In this document: positions 45,100 to 57,091 of the stretch, in pieces
How positions within the stretch are numbered: position 1 is the first letter of the stretch
Layout of the letters: the number at the start of each line of letters is the position of its first letter
Origin: Bryoerythrophyllum caledonicum
Lineage: Eukaryota > Streptophyta > Bryopsida > Pottiales > Pottiaceae
Assembly (NCBI GenBank): GCA_963971425.1
Contig: OZ020522.1
Span: 2,578,168-2,642,167, forward strand
DNA: 64,000 nt
Direction: 5' to 3'
Notes under the pieces: generated by a model
What the model was told of the DNA's origin: nothing
Databases searched by the model: none
The model's input: only the letters and a program-made list of their open reading frames with translations
Position numbers and translations under genes: made by a program

Positions 45100-46230
45100 A
45101 CCTCATGAGAAACGATGTTTTTCACCGTTCCCTTGAAAAAACAAGTCTTCTCTTTATTGAATTTTTTTAAAATAGCATACCAACCCAAGTCAAACATTTT
45201 CACACATTGTCACTCATTGTCGGGCGAGGTACCAAAAGATCTTATTAATTTTCACATAAAACCTACATATCTTTGTATTTGTTACATTTTATTTTCTCTA
45301 CATTAATATGTGGTGTAAACCTTCTTATTGACCATTCGGATTAGTAATCTTAAACACATTAAGTTCACAAGAAAAAAAAGTTTGAATTGGCAAAGTTTGA
45401 ACCTCCACTACTTCCATAGTTGTTTTGAATACGCTACACCTGTCCTCTACCTCAAAAAATTGTTGTCTAAGGAACTAACATCATGCTTAAGGTAGTGGAT
45501 TTAGACCTTGTGTAGTTCAAAATTTTGACACCAGGTAAAGTCAAAGTCTGCGGATCCACTAAACGCAGTGAAGTAAATGACTTATTGGCTTCACTTCACA
45601 CACTATAATCTTTCACTCTGTGCGGTCAAAGTTTTTGAAATTTTGTAAACATATTTTTTAATAAGTCTTAATTGAGATCCAACGGTCAGAACTAGAAATC
45701 AAACTTCTGGTTTCTTTCTATGGTCATTGCACTAGAATCCAACAACTTTGAAGTGTTTTCGGTGCAAAACTGTCACGATATTTTGGGGATATAGGAGACA
45801 TGTTGTATGAGTAGGGAGTCGGGCCTGAGGAGGCGTTTCAAATGGGGGTAATTTCTATAAATGCTAAATTATATTCAAGAAACATAAAATGGTTGAGGTT
45901 ATGTATGATTTAGTGCCATGGGCACTATGATCTATCCCAAAAATTCGAACCCAAACTCGTAAAATTTGATATACGTCTTCTCTACATAAAACCTAGAGAT
46001 CATCATATTTTACACATTTTTCTTTTTCAACAATATGTAGTGAACACTGAAAACCTTCCCAAACCTAGGTTTGGATTATCATTTGAAATCTAATTTAGTT
46101 TACAAAAAAATAAAACTTCGAATGGCAATTTTTAAACTCTAGTATTTGCGCACTTGATTTGAATATGCTACAGTTCTTTTCTACCTCTAAAAATTGGTGT
46201 GTAGGGAAATATCATCATAAGGTTGGATTT
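45100..46230 (-). mobile_element. Inverted TTAA-family MITE copies
   Basis: From about 45100 to 45795 the family runs in reverse (AACCTCCACTACTTCC, CTACCTCAAAAAATTG, GCAAAACTGTCACGATA at the end), and a second partial copy lies at about 45960-46230 (CTACCTCTAAAAATTGG). There are no genes in this stretch. Confidence 0.5.
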
Positions 46231-46521
46231 GGATATTTTGAGGTAATTTAAAAAAAAATCTGAAATACAAGAATTTTGAAATAGAACACATTGATAAGTT
46301 AAAAAATCGGAACTATGCCACAACCTAAACCATATAAAATTCAAAAAATGTCGGTCTTTGCACGGCTATATGAAATAAGGTTTTTTTACTTCTTGTGCCC
46401 AAATTTCAAAGGCATGCAGTACATATTAATCTAAGACTATTGCTATAGTCACTTTAAAATGTGCATGCTATCTAGTATAGTCTAATAATGCCGAAAGGAA
46501 TAAAGTAAAACCTATGTATTA

Positions 46522-48006
46522 CTAATACGTTGACCGATAATGCTCATGAGGCGTGGGCCAGTTGTATGTATTGCTGAAGCGTGTAATGATATGAAACAAT
46601 CCTCCAGCGCTTTCTCGATTTTCGCTGCAGACTCCCTCCATGTACATATGAAATGTATTCGCAAATTCTTGATTTGAGAATACTACGGAACTCCGAGATT
46701 CCGGTTGCAGATTCTCGTAGTCTATGGACATTGTCCGCGCGTTGATTCGTTGCGCTATTCGGGCCGTAGCGAACTCCTCCGAAGCCATGGATAACTTTGA
46801 AATCATTTACACATCCGCATCTGGTTTGTGCAAGTACGCAACCCGTGGATCCACCCACCATCGCTTTCGCAGAGTCTCGGCCATGTCTTCACGCTTTGTG
46901 AACGTGTAAAGAGACTGCATTGGTTCGTTAACCTTCGTGGTCATGCCCCAATCGCATACTCCAATATACACTCGTGATTCATCTGGAGGGAAGTGGAGGA
47001 GGATATTGTCCGGAGACAAGTCATTGTGGAGATTGTTGCTCTTGTGGACCTCGTTCATGATGCGCAACAACGCCCACGCAAGCTCGATCTATTTTTTGCG
47101 AAAACGAACCAACTGTTGAACTCGAATAATCTCATCATCGGGAAATCTCCCATAGTTCAAATGTGTGATGACATCATCACCAAACTCGATATCCCGGTTC
47201 AACATCTCTCGAATTGTCCCGCCATTCTACCAATACGCATAGTCTTCGTACTTGTCCGGATGAATGGCCACGAAACGGATGACATCCGGATGTGGAATCC
47301 TCACCGCCATCGACTCGTTCAGATGCTCCACTTTTGCCAAATCCGGCCGTGTCTCTGATTAGTTGGACAATTTGGCGACAAATTCCCAGAATGGTTCAAT
47401 GCCCGGAGCGCCTTCAATGCGGACTTTGCGAATGGTGGCGTATCCACCTCTCCTGTTCGCATTATCCATTCGTATAACCGCGGCTGTTGGCGGAATGGCA
47501 ATGAGATGGGCTGTACGCAGCAGGTCTTCTTGGTGCCCCTCTATCGAGTTCCACCATCCCACGGAGCGACACCGGTTTCGATTCTTGGCGAATGGCTTCA
47601 TCTGGGCCACGAACAAATCCGCCTTCAACAGCACGTCGTTGAAAACTTCATCCGCCGCACGATTGAACCTCCCAAACTTGGTCAACAAGTTTTTGGCATT
47701 CCAGAGTGAATCGTGCACTCTCGCATCCAAGAACTTCAAAAACCCGCACTTCTAGGTCTCCGTATTCCACATCGGGGCTTGAAGCGCGTCCATCATGTGT
47801 TGTCACATGTCCGTCCGGAACTTCTCAGGGCCTTCATCTCTATATCTGACGTACTTGCTCTCCAATGATCGAATAGAATTTTCCTCATAGAATCTGACGG
47901 TCAGTTCTATGAGGAAATTCTTGCAAGCCTCAGATGGAACGTCGTGGATTGGATCAAGCTTTACTCCGAAGTCCGCAACCTTCTGCTTTTTCTTGTCCTT
48001 CGGCAT
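46522..48006 (-). pseudogene. Divergent protein kinase, second lineage, dead
   Basis: ATG 48006 (MPKDKKKQKVADFG) opens one frame to 46522 with six in-frame stops (TGA 47803, then TAG, TAA 47359, TAG, TAG, TAA 46807) and no frameshift over 1.48 kb. It is homologous to the 34-kb kinase along its length: ACKNFLIELTVRFYEENSIR with TAFLRGVAIQYYRRW; glycine loop RRGGYATIRKVRIEG; FWEFVAK; HPDVIRFVAI; NLHNDLSPDNILLHFPPDES (HND; catalytic Asp and Asn kept) and IGVCDWG. Its first stop falls at the same aligned position as the first stop of the other kinase, and one stop replaces the second Trp of a WW pair. Promoter at 48310-48560 with the same motif class as the 40.5-kb WRT gene. Confidence 0.75.
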
Positions 48007-48309
48007 CTTCTTAAACCCGCCGCCGTTCGAAGTTTTTAAAAAAATAATTTTAGAACAAGTTTTAAGAAAAACTTAAAGAAAAAAACTAGTTTAGAAGAAG
48101 TTCTAAAAAAAACTTTTAGGAAAAACTGTTTCGAACAAGTTTTTAAAAAAACTTTAAAAAAACCGCAAAACCTCCTCCCCAATGTGAATCACTTTTTCCC
48201 TCCAAAAGATAAGGAGCCAATGGATGAAAAAATGCCAGCCAAAGTCACTCCGCATCCACTCAAAAATATATTTTGAGAGGGGAAAGAAAAAGTGAGAGAA
48301 GAGGGCGGC

Positions 48310-48560
48310 GGACGGCCTTTTATAGGGTGGCGGACGGCCATGAGGCCGACCGCCACCACAGCCGACCGATCGGGCGGCCGTGCGCGGATCAGACGGCCGT
48401 CCGCCGATCGGACGGCCTTAAAGCCGTCGGCGTGATCGGACGGCCATCGTGCGCCCGCGCGATCAAATCGCGGCCGTACGATCAGTCCATTGGCCGTCCG
48501 ATCAAGCGGACCGCCGAGGTGCCGTCCGATCGCTCCGACGGCAGGGACCGATCGGACGAC
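48310..48560 (-). promoter_or_regulatory. Promoter of the second-lineage kinase
   Basis: The minus strand reads TATAAAAG (48324-48317), about 310 bp before ATG 48006, at the gene-side edge of an array of GGCCGTCCGATCGG-type words (48325-48560). Same arrangement and motif as 39933-40181. Confidence 0.65.
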
Positions 48561-48654
48561 CTGTCGCATTTTCACGGTTGCGATCTTGCCGCGTGGTACT
48601 TCGTTGAATTTGACGGTCCAGAAATTTACCAGGGCCTCCCGTAAATGCATTTTA

Positions 48655-48725
48655 CCCCCCCCGGACACTGTGTCCGACGTGACGTCAGGACGTCCTCGTC
48701 CTAGGATGTCCTAGGACGCTCTCAA
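48655..48725. repeat. Cluster of short palindromes
   Basis: CGGACACTGTGTCCG, GACGTGACGTCAGGACGTC and CCTAGGATGTCCTAGG follow one another just upstream of the second-motif array. A related GACACCGTGTC occurs at about 42251. They could be binding sites for dimeric factors. Confidence 0.4.
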
Positions 48726-49891
48726 ACCGCCAAGGACATCGGATTGGTAACCCTGCTATATTGGCAGTCAGACTGACCTTTACTACCTTCAGATCCCTTA
48801 TCTACTTGCAACGAGGTCCCACAAGTACTCAATCTATGACACATTTTCCTGGAGTTATCTTTTAGAGAGTACGCCTCTTCAAAATTCTCATGAATACTAA
48901 CGAAGGTGGAAGACTCTTGAATAACAGTCCAAGACGCCAGAATCACATAAACCTAACGACATTCTTCTATTCAGCCACATGCAATTAAAAAAATACTTTG
49001 AAACACAAAACATACCTTAATCCTTGATTGGTCAGGCTGCGGTCCCTGGTGGATACTTGACAAATCCCTAAATCGTTCGCCCGATTCCGATGTTTCCACT
49101 TCCTGGTTCTAAGCGGCCAACAATGATTGATGTCTACGCCGATCCTTTCAAGCCCGCGTCTGCTTCGGATTAGAGAAATTGGTACTTCGCTTCTTCTAGC
49201 CACCTATTTTAGTCATCATCTACAAGATAGCCAAACCACTCATCCGCACTCCCTTTCAACATCAGAGCCTCTCTATGAATCCAAACTACTTAGTGGAAGA
49301 CTCCTCCAATGCGGTTATAGAGCCCTTGTTCTACTCCAGGTTGCTTTCATTTACACCTTAAACCCTACTATTTATTTTTGAGCTCTTCTCAGATCTTTTA
49401 GTTCACACGCTGTCGAAAGGCCCTACAATAGTTGCCCATATAATAATATTTTTGCCTACCGTCAATTACGGGGTACAATTTAAGTAAAGCATCTTCAAGT
49501 ATGAATAATGACTGCTAGAAAATATAAATTGCTATTCCTTTTCCACTAGAAGAGTCTAATAACAATATTGGTAATCGGTATTCCAGCTCAACACTTTCCT
49601 ATTCCAAATTAATCTAGAAGATTAATTTGTGGCATAGTACACTCAAGCCACCAACAGGCTGGAAAGGAATAACTCATGAACTATTTACATATTTCAACCG
49701 TAATTTCTCTCTTTAGTAAATTTAAGATTTTCGCCGAAATCAGAGACCCTTTATAAGATAATATATTTCCGCCGTAATCAATTGTTTACTGGTACAGTAT
49801 TTGAACGAGTGCGTTGAGCTAGTTCAATCTCTCTTTCACAATCTCATTGTCATTGCACCCCACCCTCACCTAACACCGCCTCTAGTAGTCG

Positions 49892-52800
49892 ATGTACATG
49901 GCGTCTCTTACTTCCCATCAAGGCGGCGCTCCACTTGTCATGCCCATTGGCGACAATGGCACAGTCTGTATCTCAGAGTCATTGTTGAGTGTCCGTTATG
50001 GTTATCGGGCTGGTACAGTCCACATTGAACAAGAGATCTATGATAGCGTAGGTATTCTTGAGCAGTCCATCTATCAAGTGAAAGATAGTGACGCGGTAGG
50101 ATTTTTCTGGAGCTTGTGTCGTGGTTCATTCAAAGTATTTGGTGTTACAAATGTTCAAATGGCCGCTTATGCGTTCGTAGCGGTGATGACTCCTCCAGCT
50201 GATTCTAGTGATACCGAGCTCGTGCCCGGTCTAGGCACTAGGTCTAACCCAAGCGTCCATATTCTTAGCGATACAGAGGAAGACGAACTATCTGATGTGA
50301 ACCTTGGTGAGTCAAAAATCCCCTGGATCTCGTCAGAGGGGTTAGTTCCTCGTACTATTTCTACCCCAGTTCCATCATATGCTCAAGCGTCTCCGTCTTA
50401 TTCCTCAAGGAAGCCCCCTGTTTATCCTCGCTCGAGAAACGTCAGAAGCATACTTATTCATGTCCAGCATACCTGTAATAGGAAAGGGTCCAGGTCTGAA
50501 TTGTCCCGAATTGATACCGATACTTTTGATTTGAAACATGTTAAGTATTTGCCTCCAAAGTATGATGGGGACATGATATTTGAACTTCCTCCACTCCCGG
50601 AGGGTATTCCCCCACAGTACGGGGGGGGCTAGATGGGATGAGTAAACAGCACGATGGTCACACGTGGTGCAAGACAATGACTACAAATATCAAGAACGAT
50701 TTTGGTCTTACGTACCGTAAATCTATATGTACGGGGCATCTATAGTGCCCTAACGTCACTTGTGATTATCAGGCACGAAACGATGGGCGCTCGAACCAGA
50801 CCGAGTAGAGCGGGTTCGCATTCACTGCATTTTCAGTGCATGGAGTACCATTCGAGAAATCTACGCTCTCATGTAAGGTTTGCCAAACCCCTCCAATTCG
50901 TCTTGCTCTTTGTGATGCACGTATACACTATGTGACATCTATCGATCCCGATCGAACACGCGTTGCAATATATTTGGGGCATCATCTTCATCCTATCTTG
51001 AAAGGCGTAGATCAAGATGCAATGGACGTCATGCACGACTGCGTAGCAAAAGAAGTCCAACGTACGCCCAAGGCTACTAATTCCGCAATTGTCATGGCTA
51101 CGAGGAAGAATTTCCTCTCCGATTACCTGATCCGTCCACAGTCCAAGTTGCCCAACCATGAAGAAGCATCTTTGGATGCTGTTCTTGATCAATTTGAGAC
51201 TCTATCGTCTCCGAATATCAGGAATCTAGTGTCCACGTGTAAGAAGTTCTACAGTGGAGGGAAGAGTGTAATGGACAACATCATGGAGCTGAAGGAGTAG
51301 TCCAAATTCATCTTCATCCACGAAAACAAGTTTCCAGGCCAGTCGCAAGGTAAAGTATTCCTTTTCAAAATGTCTGTCGACCAATGTGGAAGTGGTGTAG
51401 ACCTCATCAGGCGTATGCAACCCGAAAATGACCTTGAAGATTGTTGTCAAACGAGTCAAGGATTGGACTACCATGGCGTGTCATGTGTACGACAGCAAGT
51501 ATTGTAAGGTAATGACAATTGCCATGTGCGATATGCAATCCGAGGATGCTCAAGCGCAGCAGTTGTTCTAGGAGAATCTAAATGATACGATGAGACAACA
51601 TGGCCTAGAAGACGTTAACTTCAAAGGCTTCATGGCTGACAGTGCTGGTGCGAACTGGCATGCCGTTCGGCGAGTATATGGCAGCGGCGACAAGGACAAG
51701 CCCATGGACAATAGAGAACAAACATGCTTGTTTCATTGGACAAAGTGTCTTCAGCGTGCAACCTCCAGAAATATTCTTCCTGGCTTCCAAGAGCAACATA
51801 TTGCCCTCTGCAAAATTTGGAAGAATGCGAAGACCCATGACGAGGCTGAAGCTCAGTACAATGTAATTTGAGCATGGTGGTTGTCCTCTGGTGCCACCAC
51901 CGAAATCGGACGTTGTGCTCTTGAGGATTGGATGGCATTCTGGCACTTCCGTTATCGACAATGGGGCGGCGCAATGCAGCTCGTAAGTGGTCCTCATGCT
52001 CTATATAGTTTACATTCCATTAGATCGTATAGACACATAATCGTTCGCCCCTATTTATTGACGATTGTTGCGTTTCCTCAGGATCTAACGCTTGATGAGA
52101 GGGCTGACATGCCTTCCTGCAACCTTGCCGAAACTGTCCACAACCGTTGGCTCCAACAATCCGGAAACACAATGACGTGTCTATACGCAACAATCGTAGA
52201 CGACCTCATTCGTACTTTCATGCAGATTACTTCTTATCGAGCATGGTTGAAAGGCGGCGTGTCGGGAAAAGGTCCGGACAAAGGTACGCTTCGGTTGCGA
52301 TCCGCACAACGTTTGGGTGATCCTGAACTCATAGTTGATGCAGTTAGGAACTTCCCCGGAGCTGAGGATTTACTAACCAAGACATGCGACTTAGAAGGTG
52401 CAGAGGTTTTTGGATCCACGAAGCGCAAGCTTGACATGCCACCCGGGTCGTCTCACGATTCGTACAGGTCCGATACGGTGAACTGTTCAATTCCCCGTGA
52501 TGGTAAAAGGGTGACTCGGGCCCGCATCGAAGAGGCCGTTGGCGGGCACGACTCTGGTGTCCAACATACAACATCCGTTCTCAAATCGGACTGTGATCCG
52601 TCTAAGTGGCACATTGCTTGGCTCCCCAAAAAGTCAGCTCGAAAATGCCAAGCATTGCAGGCTGACACTGGTGAACCTTGCAATACCAAAGTTGCACGTG
52701 GAAGTTATGGAACTCCCGCCCCCACCTATTCGGGTATGAAGAAGGATTATAGGTCGCCACGCAATGTTACTACGGAGTTTTGGTTCTGTCCAGACAATGT

Positions 52801-53449
52801 TGGTTGCTGTGTAAAGGGGTCGAAGAAGGCATTTGTGATGGATTGGCAGGCAATTCCAATATCATGGCCTGTGAAACTTGGCATAAATTTAACTGTGCAG
52901 GAGGTTTTAGCATTGGAGGAAGCAGGTTTCCAATTGCAACAGCGTGGAGCTCTTTCACCACGAAGACAATTCCAAGTATCGATGGACATGCCTCTTCGGC
53001 GTTCTCATTTCCCCATTCCAACAAATCCCAATGCTCACCACAACTTTCGGAATGGCTACGCGATTCGTAGAACAGCAAATGCTCCCACAATTGACCAACG
53101 CAACAAGTGGTCAAGCGCAGCTCTTATGAATAACTGCTACGTCTCGAATTTGTTTGCCATACCGTATCCAAGATGGGTATGCGTTATCACTCTTGACACG
53201 GGGAAGGACAAGTCCTATTGTGTCACGTTTACGGACCTCCCAGGATGCTATTGCCCGGATTTTTTGAAGATGCAATCTGAAGCCTTGGGAAAGAAGGGGC
53301 AATGGAAGTATTGCAAACATGTGTATTACATCTTACGTTACCTATGTAAGATGGACTACAAAGAGGACCTGTTCATGCATGCTCCAAGCTACAGCTTTAA
53401 CGAAGTTATGCGCATTCTCGAGCTTGCTAACATCACCAAACGAGCGTGA
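49892..53449 (+). pseudogene. SWIM-finger Mutator-like transposase, decayed
   Basis: Fragments in two frames: 49892-50632 (N-terminal part with a Ser/Pro linker), 50836-51300, then from about 51465 a frame continuing to 53449 with TAG at about 51569 and TGA at 51869. Catalytic-core words: TMACHVYDSKYCKVMTIAMC then DMQSEDAQAQ (first Asp); FKGFMADSAGANWHAVR (second Asp); CLFHWTKCL; and AFWHFRYRQWGG. The C-terminal part has a SWIM zinc finger, CYCPDFL ... KYCKHVYYILRYL (CxC, CxH), typical of MULE transposases. The last 522 residues are still open. At least one frameshift (50.6-50.8 kb, another near 51.45 kb) shows it is non-autonomous. No long terminal inverted repeats were identified by eye. 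Confidence 0.65.
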
Positions 53450-54277
53450 GGAAGGCGTTCAAGTCATCGCGACCTAAAATAATAATATGTCTTGGCTGCT
53501 CAAGTGCCGCATCTTCTATACATGCTCAGTCCGTACGTGATTTAATGACTGTAGTTGAAGGTCATGAATTCAATTAATATATTATTATATTTCGTTATAT
53601 AATTCTGAGCAGTAGAATCCCGTACTTAGCGTGTTCCACAGTTTGAAGGTGACAATTTTATACATCCGTCATTAGAAATGGAGATTACCAATATTGTGGG
53701 AAAAGTCTTAAACGATTTGTGCAAATGATATGCATGGATCGCAAAGGTGATTTTTGTGCATTTCGTAGGTAACAGTTAATACCAATGTATTTCGAATGTG
53801 GTACCGATTTAATACCAGTTAAATATCCACTTTAAACCTAGGTGATACCCGTTGTATCTCAAGATCAATATTATCATAAATTAGCAAGTACTGTCCAAAA
53901 TTGCCCGCTTCGTATGATATTTTACCACGACGCCTAAACCCTAAATCTAAGTAAATATGTGCTTTACATTCTAATATGGCACTTTACAAGTGTAGGACCT
54001 TTAAAAAAAATTGCTGACACACCTTTAAACTAAAACAGGAACTCTAAAAGACCGAAATAAAGAAAAGACACGCAATTTCATAGTATACCATGGCTACAGG
54101 GTATTTTCTACAATTAGAAATTTTTGAAAAAAATGTCACCAAAATTTGATAATCTGCTAAAAAACCACGAATTTCCCTTTTTTTGCAAACAAATGGCAAA
54201 AAAATTCCAGATTTCAAGATTTTTTACGCTCACCGCTCGCCACTCGCTGCTCACCGCTCACAAGATAGCGTCGCTGG
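53450..54277. other. AT-rich spacer, no gene seen
   Basis: Low-GC sequence between the transposase relic and the second copy of the duplicated block. The last 50 bases before the junction (54228-54277) repeat CGCTCACCGCTCGCCACTCGCTGC-like words, cut here to CTCACCGCTC. Confidence 0.4.
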
Positions 54278-54385
54278 TTTGTATGCGAACGTGTAATTGC
54301 ACCAAACACATGTCACTTGATCCTTCTTGTTAAATGTGTACCATGGAGCCCACTCCTTCGTTTGAGCCCTTTGTTCAGACGACAT
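54278..54385 (-). pseudogene. hAT transposase, first 36 codons only
   Basis: ATG 54385 with MSSEQRAQTKEW and VTCVWCNYTFAY is preserved, then the sequence ends at the duplication breakpoint. It retains its TATA/CG promoter at 54575-54695. Confidence 0.85.
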
Positions 54386-54574
54386 CACAATAAAATTGGC
54401 GCACAATGTTGTGCCAAAGAGAATCCACCAAAAGTAATAGGAAATTATGTGTGCATAGAAAATGTTGACCCAAAGGTCACTCACAAACTTGTAGATTTAT
54501 GCAAGGAGCCCAGTAAGGGATTCCACGACACAAAGTCAAGGATGTGAGGTGAGTTACGCACATCGCATATGGTA

Positions 54575-54695
54575 CCTATATAGTGCTGGAGCAGGAGCAT
54601 CTGGGGCCGGGCGCGCACGCTGTCGGCCGAACGCGCACGCTTCCAGCTGAGCGCGCACGCTGTGGGCCGGGCGTGCACAATGTTCGGGCGTGCGC
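54575..54695 (-). promoter_or_regulatory. Promoter remnant of the truncated hAT copy
   Basis: TATATAG-type box (about 54580) and four CG units (GGGCCGGGCGCGCACGCT) to about 54695, equivalent to 27060-27180. Confidence 0.5.
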
Positions 54696-54918
54696 ACTAA
54701 TTCGACGGTATATTGAAACATTGCAACACTTAACATTTTGATATGTAAAACATCTCATAAAAATCCACTAAATATACATGATGCCACTCAATTTACAAGG
54801 TTTTATTAAATATACAAAATATCGCTCAATATTAAATGGCAGTTACAAAATTGTAGAAAGCTCTTGTTCCAAAACGATTCAACATTGCTCTATGTATATT
54901 TCTCGCACTGTTGTAGTT

Positions 54919-55837
54919 CTAGAATCCCTTAAAGCCAGTAAAAAATGAAAGAAGATTGTCTTTCTCCTGAACTTGTGCCTTCAAGTCTTGAATTTCTTCA
55001 AAACATTTCGCTACTTCATTATCCTTCTCATTGAGCTCTACTCCTAGATCCTCAATTACGTTCAAGCTTTCATTTAGTCGCTTCACAACTCGAAGATAAT
55101 CAACACGACTCACCTAGTCACCCTTCGTAGACTTTTTTTTTATTATCCACGCCCTCCTCAGGTACGCATCCGTCTTCGTGGCATCTCCGTCTTGCAGTGA
55201 AACCGACGGTTTAGGGTTCAAATCTAATATGATGGACAATTCTTGTTGCCTACGCACAGACTGATGACATCTAGTATCCGAGTCGGATGATGAAGACGCA
55301 GACCACTTGATTTTTTGATTTGAAGGTTCAACTTCCATGGTTTTCCCGAGACCTTCTCCGGGAAACTTCCGCACAAACGGTATTGTTAATCCAATGACTG
55401 GCGCCATCTTGAAGTGTGTTTGGATTTCCATTGTCCTCCAATCAACCGGTACGCCAAGTACCACCTCCGCGTAAACCATCCGTAAAATTGAAATATTTAC
55501 CGAGTTGCGGCGCACTTTCGCCTCGTCATAAATGTGCTAGTACGCTTGGATGCAACGCTCCTTGATGAGCTCAATGGTGCAGTACCCCAAGTTGGCCCTA
55601 TTTGTACGTCGCATTAGAGAATACCACGAGTATGGCCAGAGGTGCCCCAAATGACACCATCCAATGTATTTTGCACATTGTCCATGGAATTGGAACTGCC
55701 TTCCAACTAGAAAATGCCTTCATCTTCTCATCCATCAACACGTGAAGGTGCTTCTTCTGCATTGAGCGTGCGTGACAAAAATCACGTTGTCGTTTTCCGT
55801 GGGGACTGCTAGTGGTAGATGGTTGTCCAAAATCCAT
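54919..55837 (-). pseudogene. WRT-module gene A, copy 2
   Basis: ATG 55837 (MDFGQPSTTSSPHGKRQRD). Its lesions differ from copy 1: it keeps the SSWKAVPIPW segment deleted there, but has lost seven bases just after PW, shifting the frame before the YIGW part, has TAG near 55540, and TAG at 55114. The C-terminus is better preserved than in copy 1: VRKFPGEGLGK, SSSSDSDTRCHQS, then a coiled coil (RVVKRLNESLNVIEDLGVEL, VAKCFEEIQDLKAQVQEKD) ending FFTGFKGF at 54919. Together the two copies show that one uninterrupted frame existed at duplication. Confidence 0.7.
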
Positions 55838-55979
55838 GGTGATGAGGTGGAGGAATACGAAGCTCGCGAAATACAAAGGTGTCAATAGACACCGTAAAAA
55901 ACTTTCCAAAAGTGCCAAGCAAGCAGCCGCCACATGGCAGTTGCAGGCCAAAGCGCCTAGGAAGTGGGGTCCGTAACTT

Positions 55980-56185
55980 TGAAATCTAATATTTATAGTA
56001 AATTAGTGACCTATGGCGGGCGCATACGACCAAGAGGTGCGCGTACGCGAGGAGGCTGCGCGCGTACGCGAGAGGGCTGGGCGCGTGCGCGAGAGGGTTC
56101 CACGCGTATGCTGGAGGGCTGCGCGCGTGCGCTGGAGGGCTGCGCGTGTACGCTCGAGGGCTGCGTGCGTAAGCGAGAGGGGTGT
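55980..56185 (-). promoter_or_regulatory. Promoter of WRT gene A, copy 2
   Basis: TATAAATA at about 55997-55990 and an array of seven to eight CG units (56030-56180). The G-box of copy 1 is changed here to CCACATGG (about 55930). Confidence 0.55.
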
Positions 56186-56204
56186 GCCTTGAACTTGACA
56201 TACA

Positions 56205-56350
56205 ATATTTCTACTTACTTATAAGCTAGTGCCTTGAATTTATACTTATTAATACAATACTTATACTTTCACATACAATACTTAATACTTATACTTACTT
56301 ATACAATACTCATACTTACTTAGGCACACAATACTTATGCTTACTTAATG
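56205..56350. repeat. ACTTATACTTACTTATACAA simple repeat, copy 2
   Basis: Counterpart of 28680-28840. From 56351 to about 57090 the sequence matches 28841-29584 closely and holds no gene. Confidence 0.65.
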
Positions 56351-57091
56351 ATTTTTTGTGGAGAGTTAGTACCTTCAATTAGCATGCTCAATAATTTGTT
56401 CCGCAAACTTATATTCATTTTAAGATATAATATGGATAATTTGTATGGTAGAATGCCATCTCTTATCATTTGGAAGGCCGTTGCAATTAGTTACATATAA
56501 TTCAACCAAGAATAATAATGTTGCATTAATATTGGGGATTTTGTTACATCCCAAATCATTTATTATGCAAGAAAGTAACATGATTTTTAATGTTTAGTCT
56601 TATGATTTACATGTTTGAGACAAAAATTTAAGTTTTATTCTTCAACACATGATATAAATTCCACTACAAAAAAAATTTCGATGATACTATAGACTATTGT
56701 AGTCGGTTATCAAATATTAGACAAAAGTGAATTTAATTTATTGACTAGGGTGCATGAAGTTGTACAATCATGGAAGATCATAATACATTCATCAAATATA
56801 TAATTTAAACGTATACAAGACTGTTTAGAACATTCACTTTATTACATCTAGCCAAATTATAAACATGCTGAACCATACAAACTTGATTAACGTCAGAGAT
56901 AAACAATATTGTTTCGAACTAAAGCCATTTACAAATGAAGTGCAATTTACAAAATTCACAAGATCTATGATTTCAAAATGTTACAAAATTGCTCGTTTAT
57001 CATTTGTGGCACTACTTCCATTGCTATCAAATTCTACGACTTTAAAGTAAACACCAACTTCGCGTATTCATGTATTTGATTGTCGTTTTCT

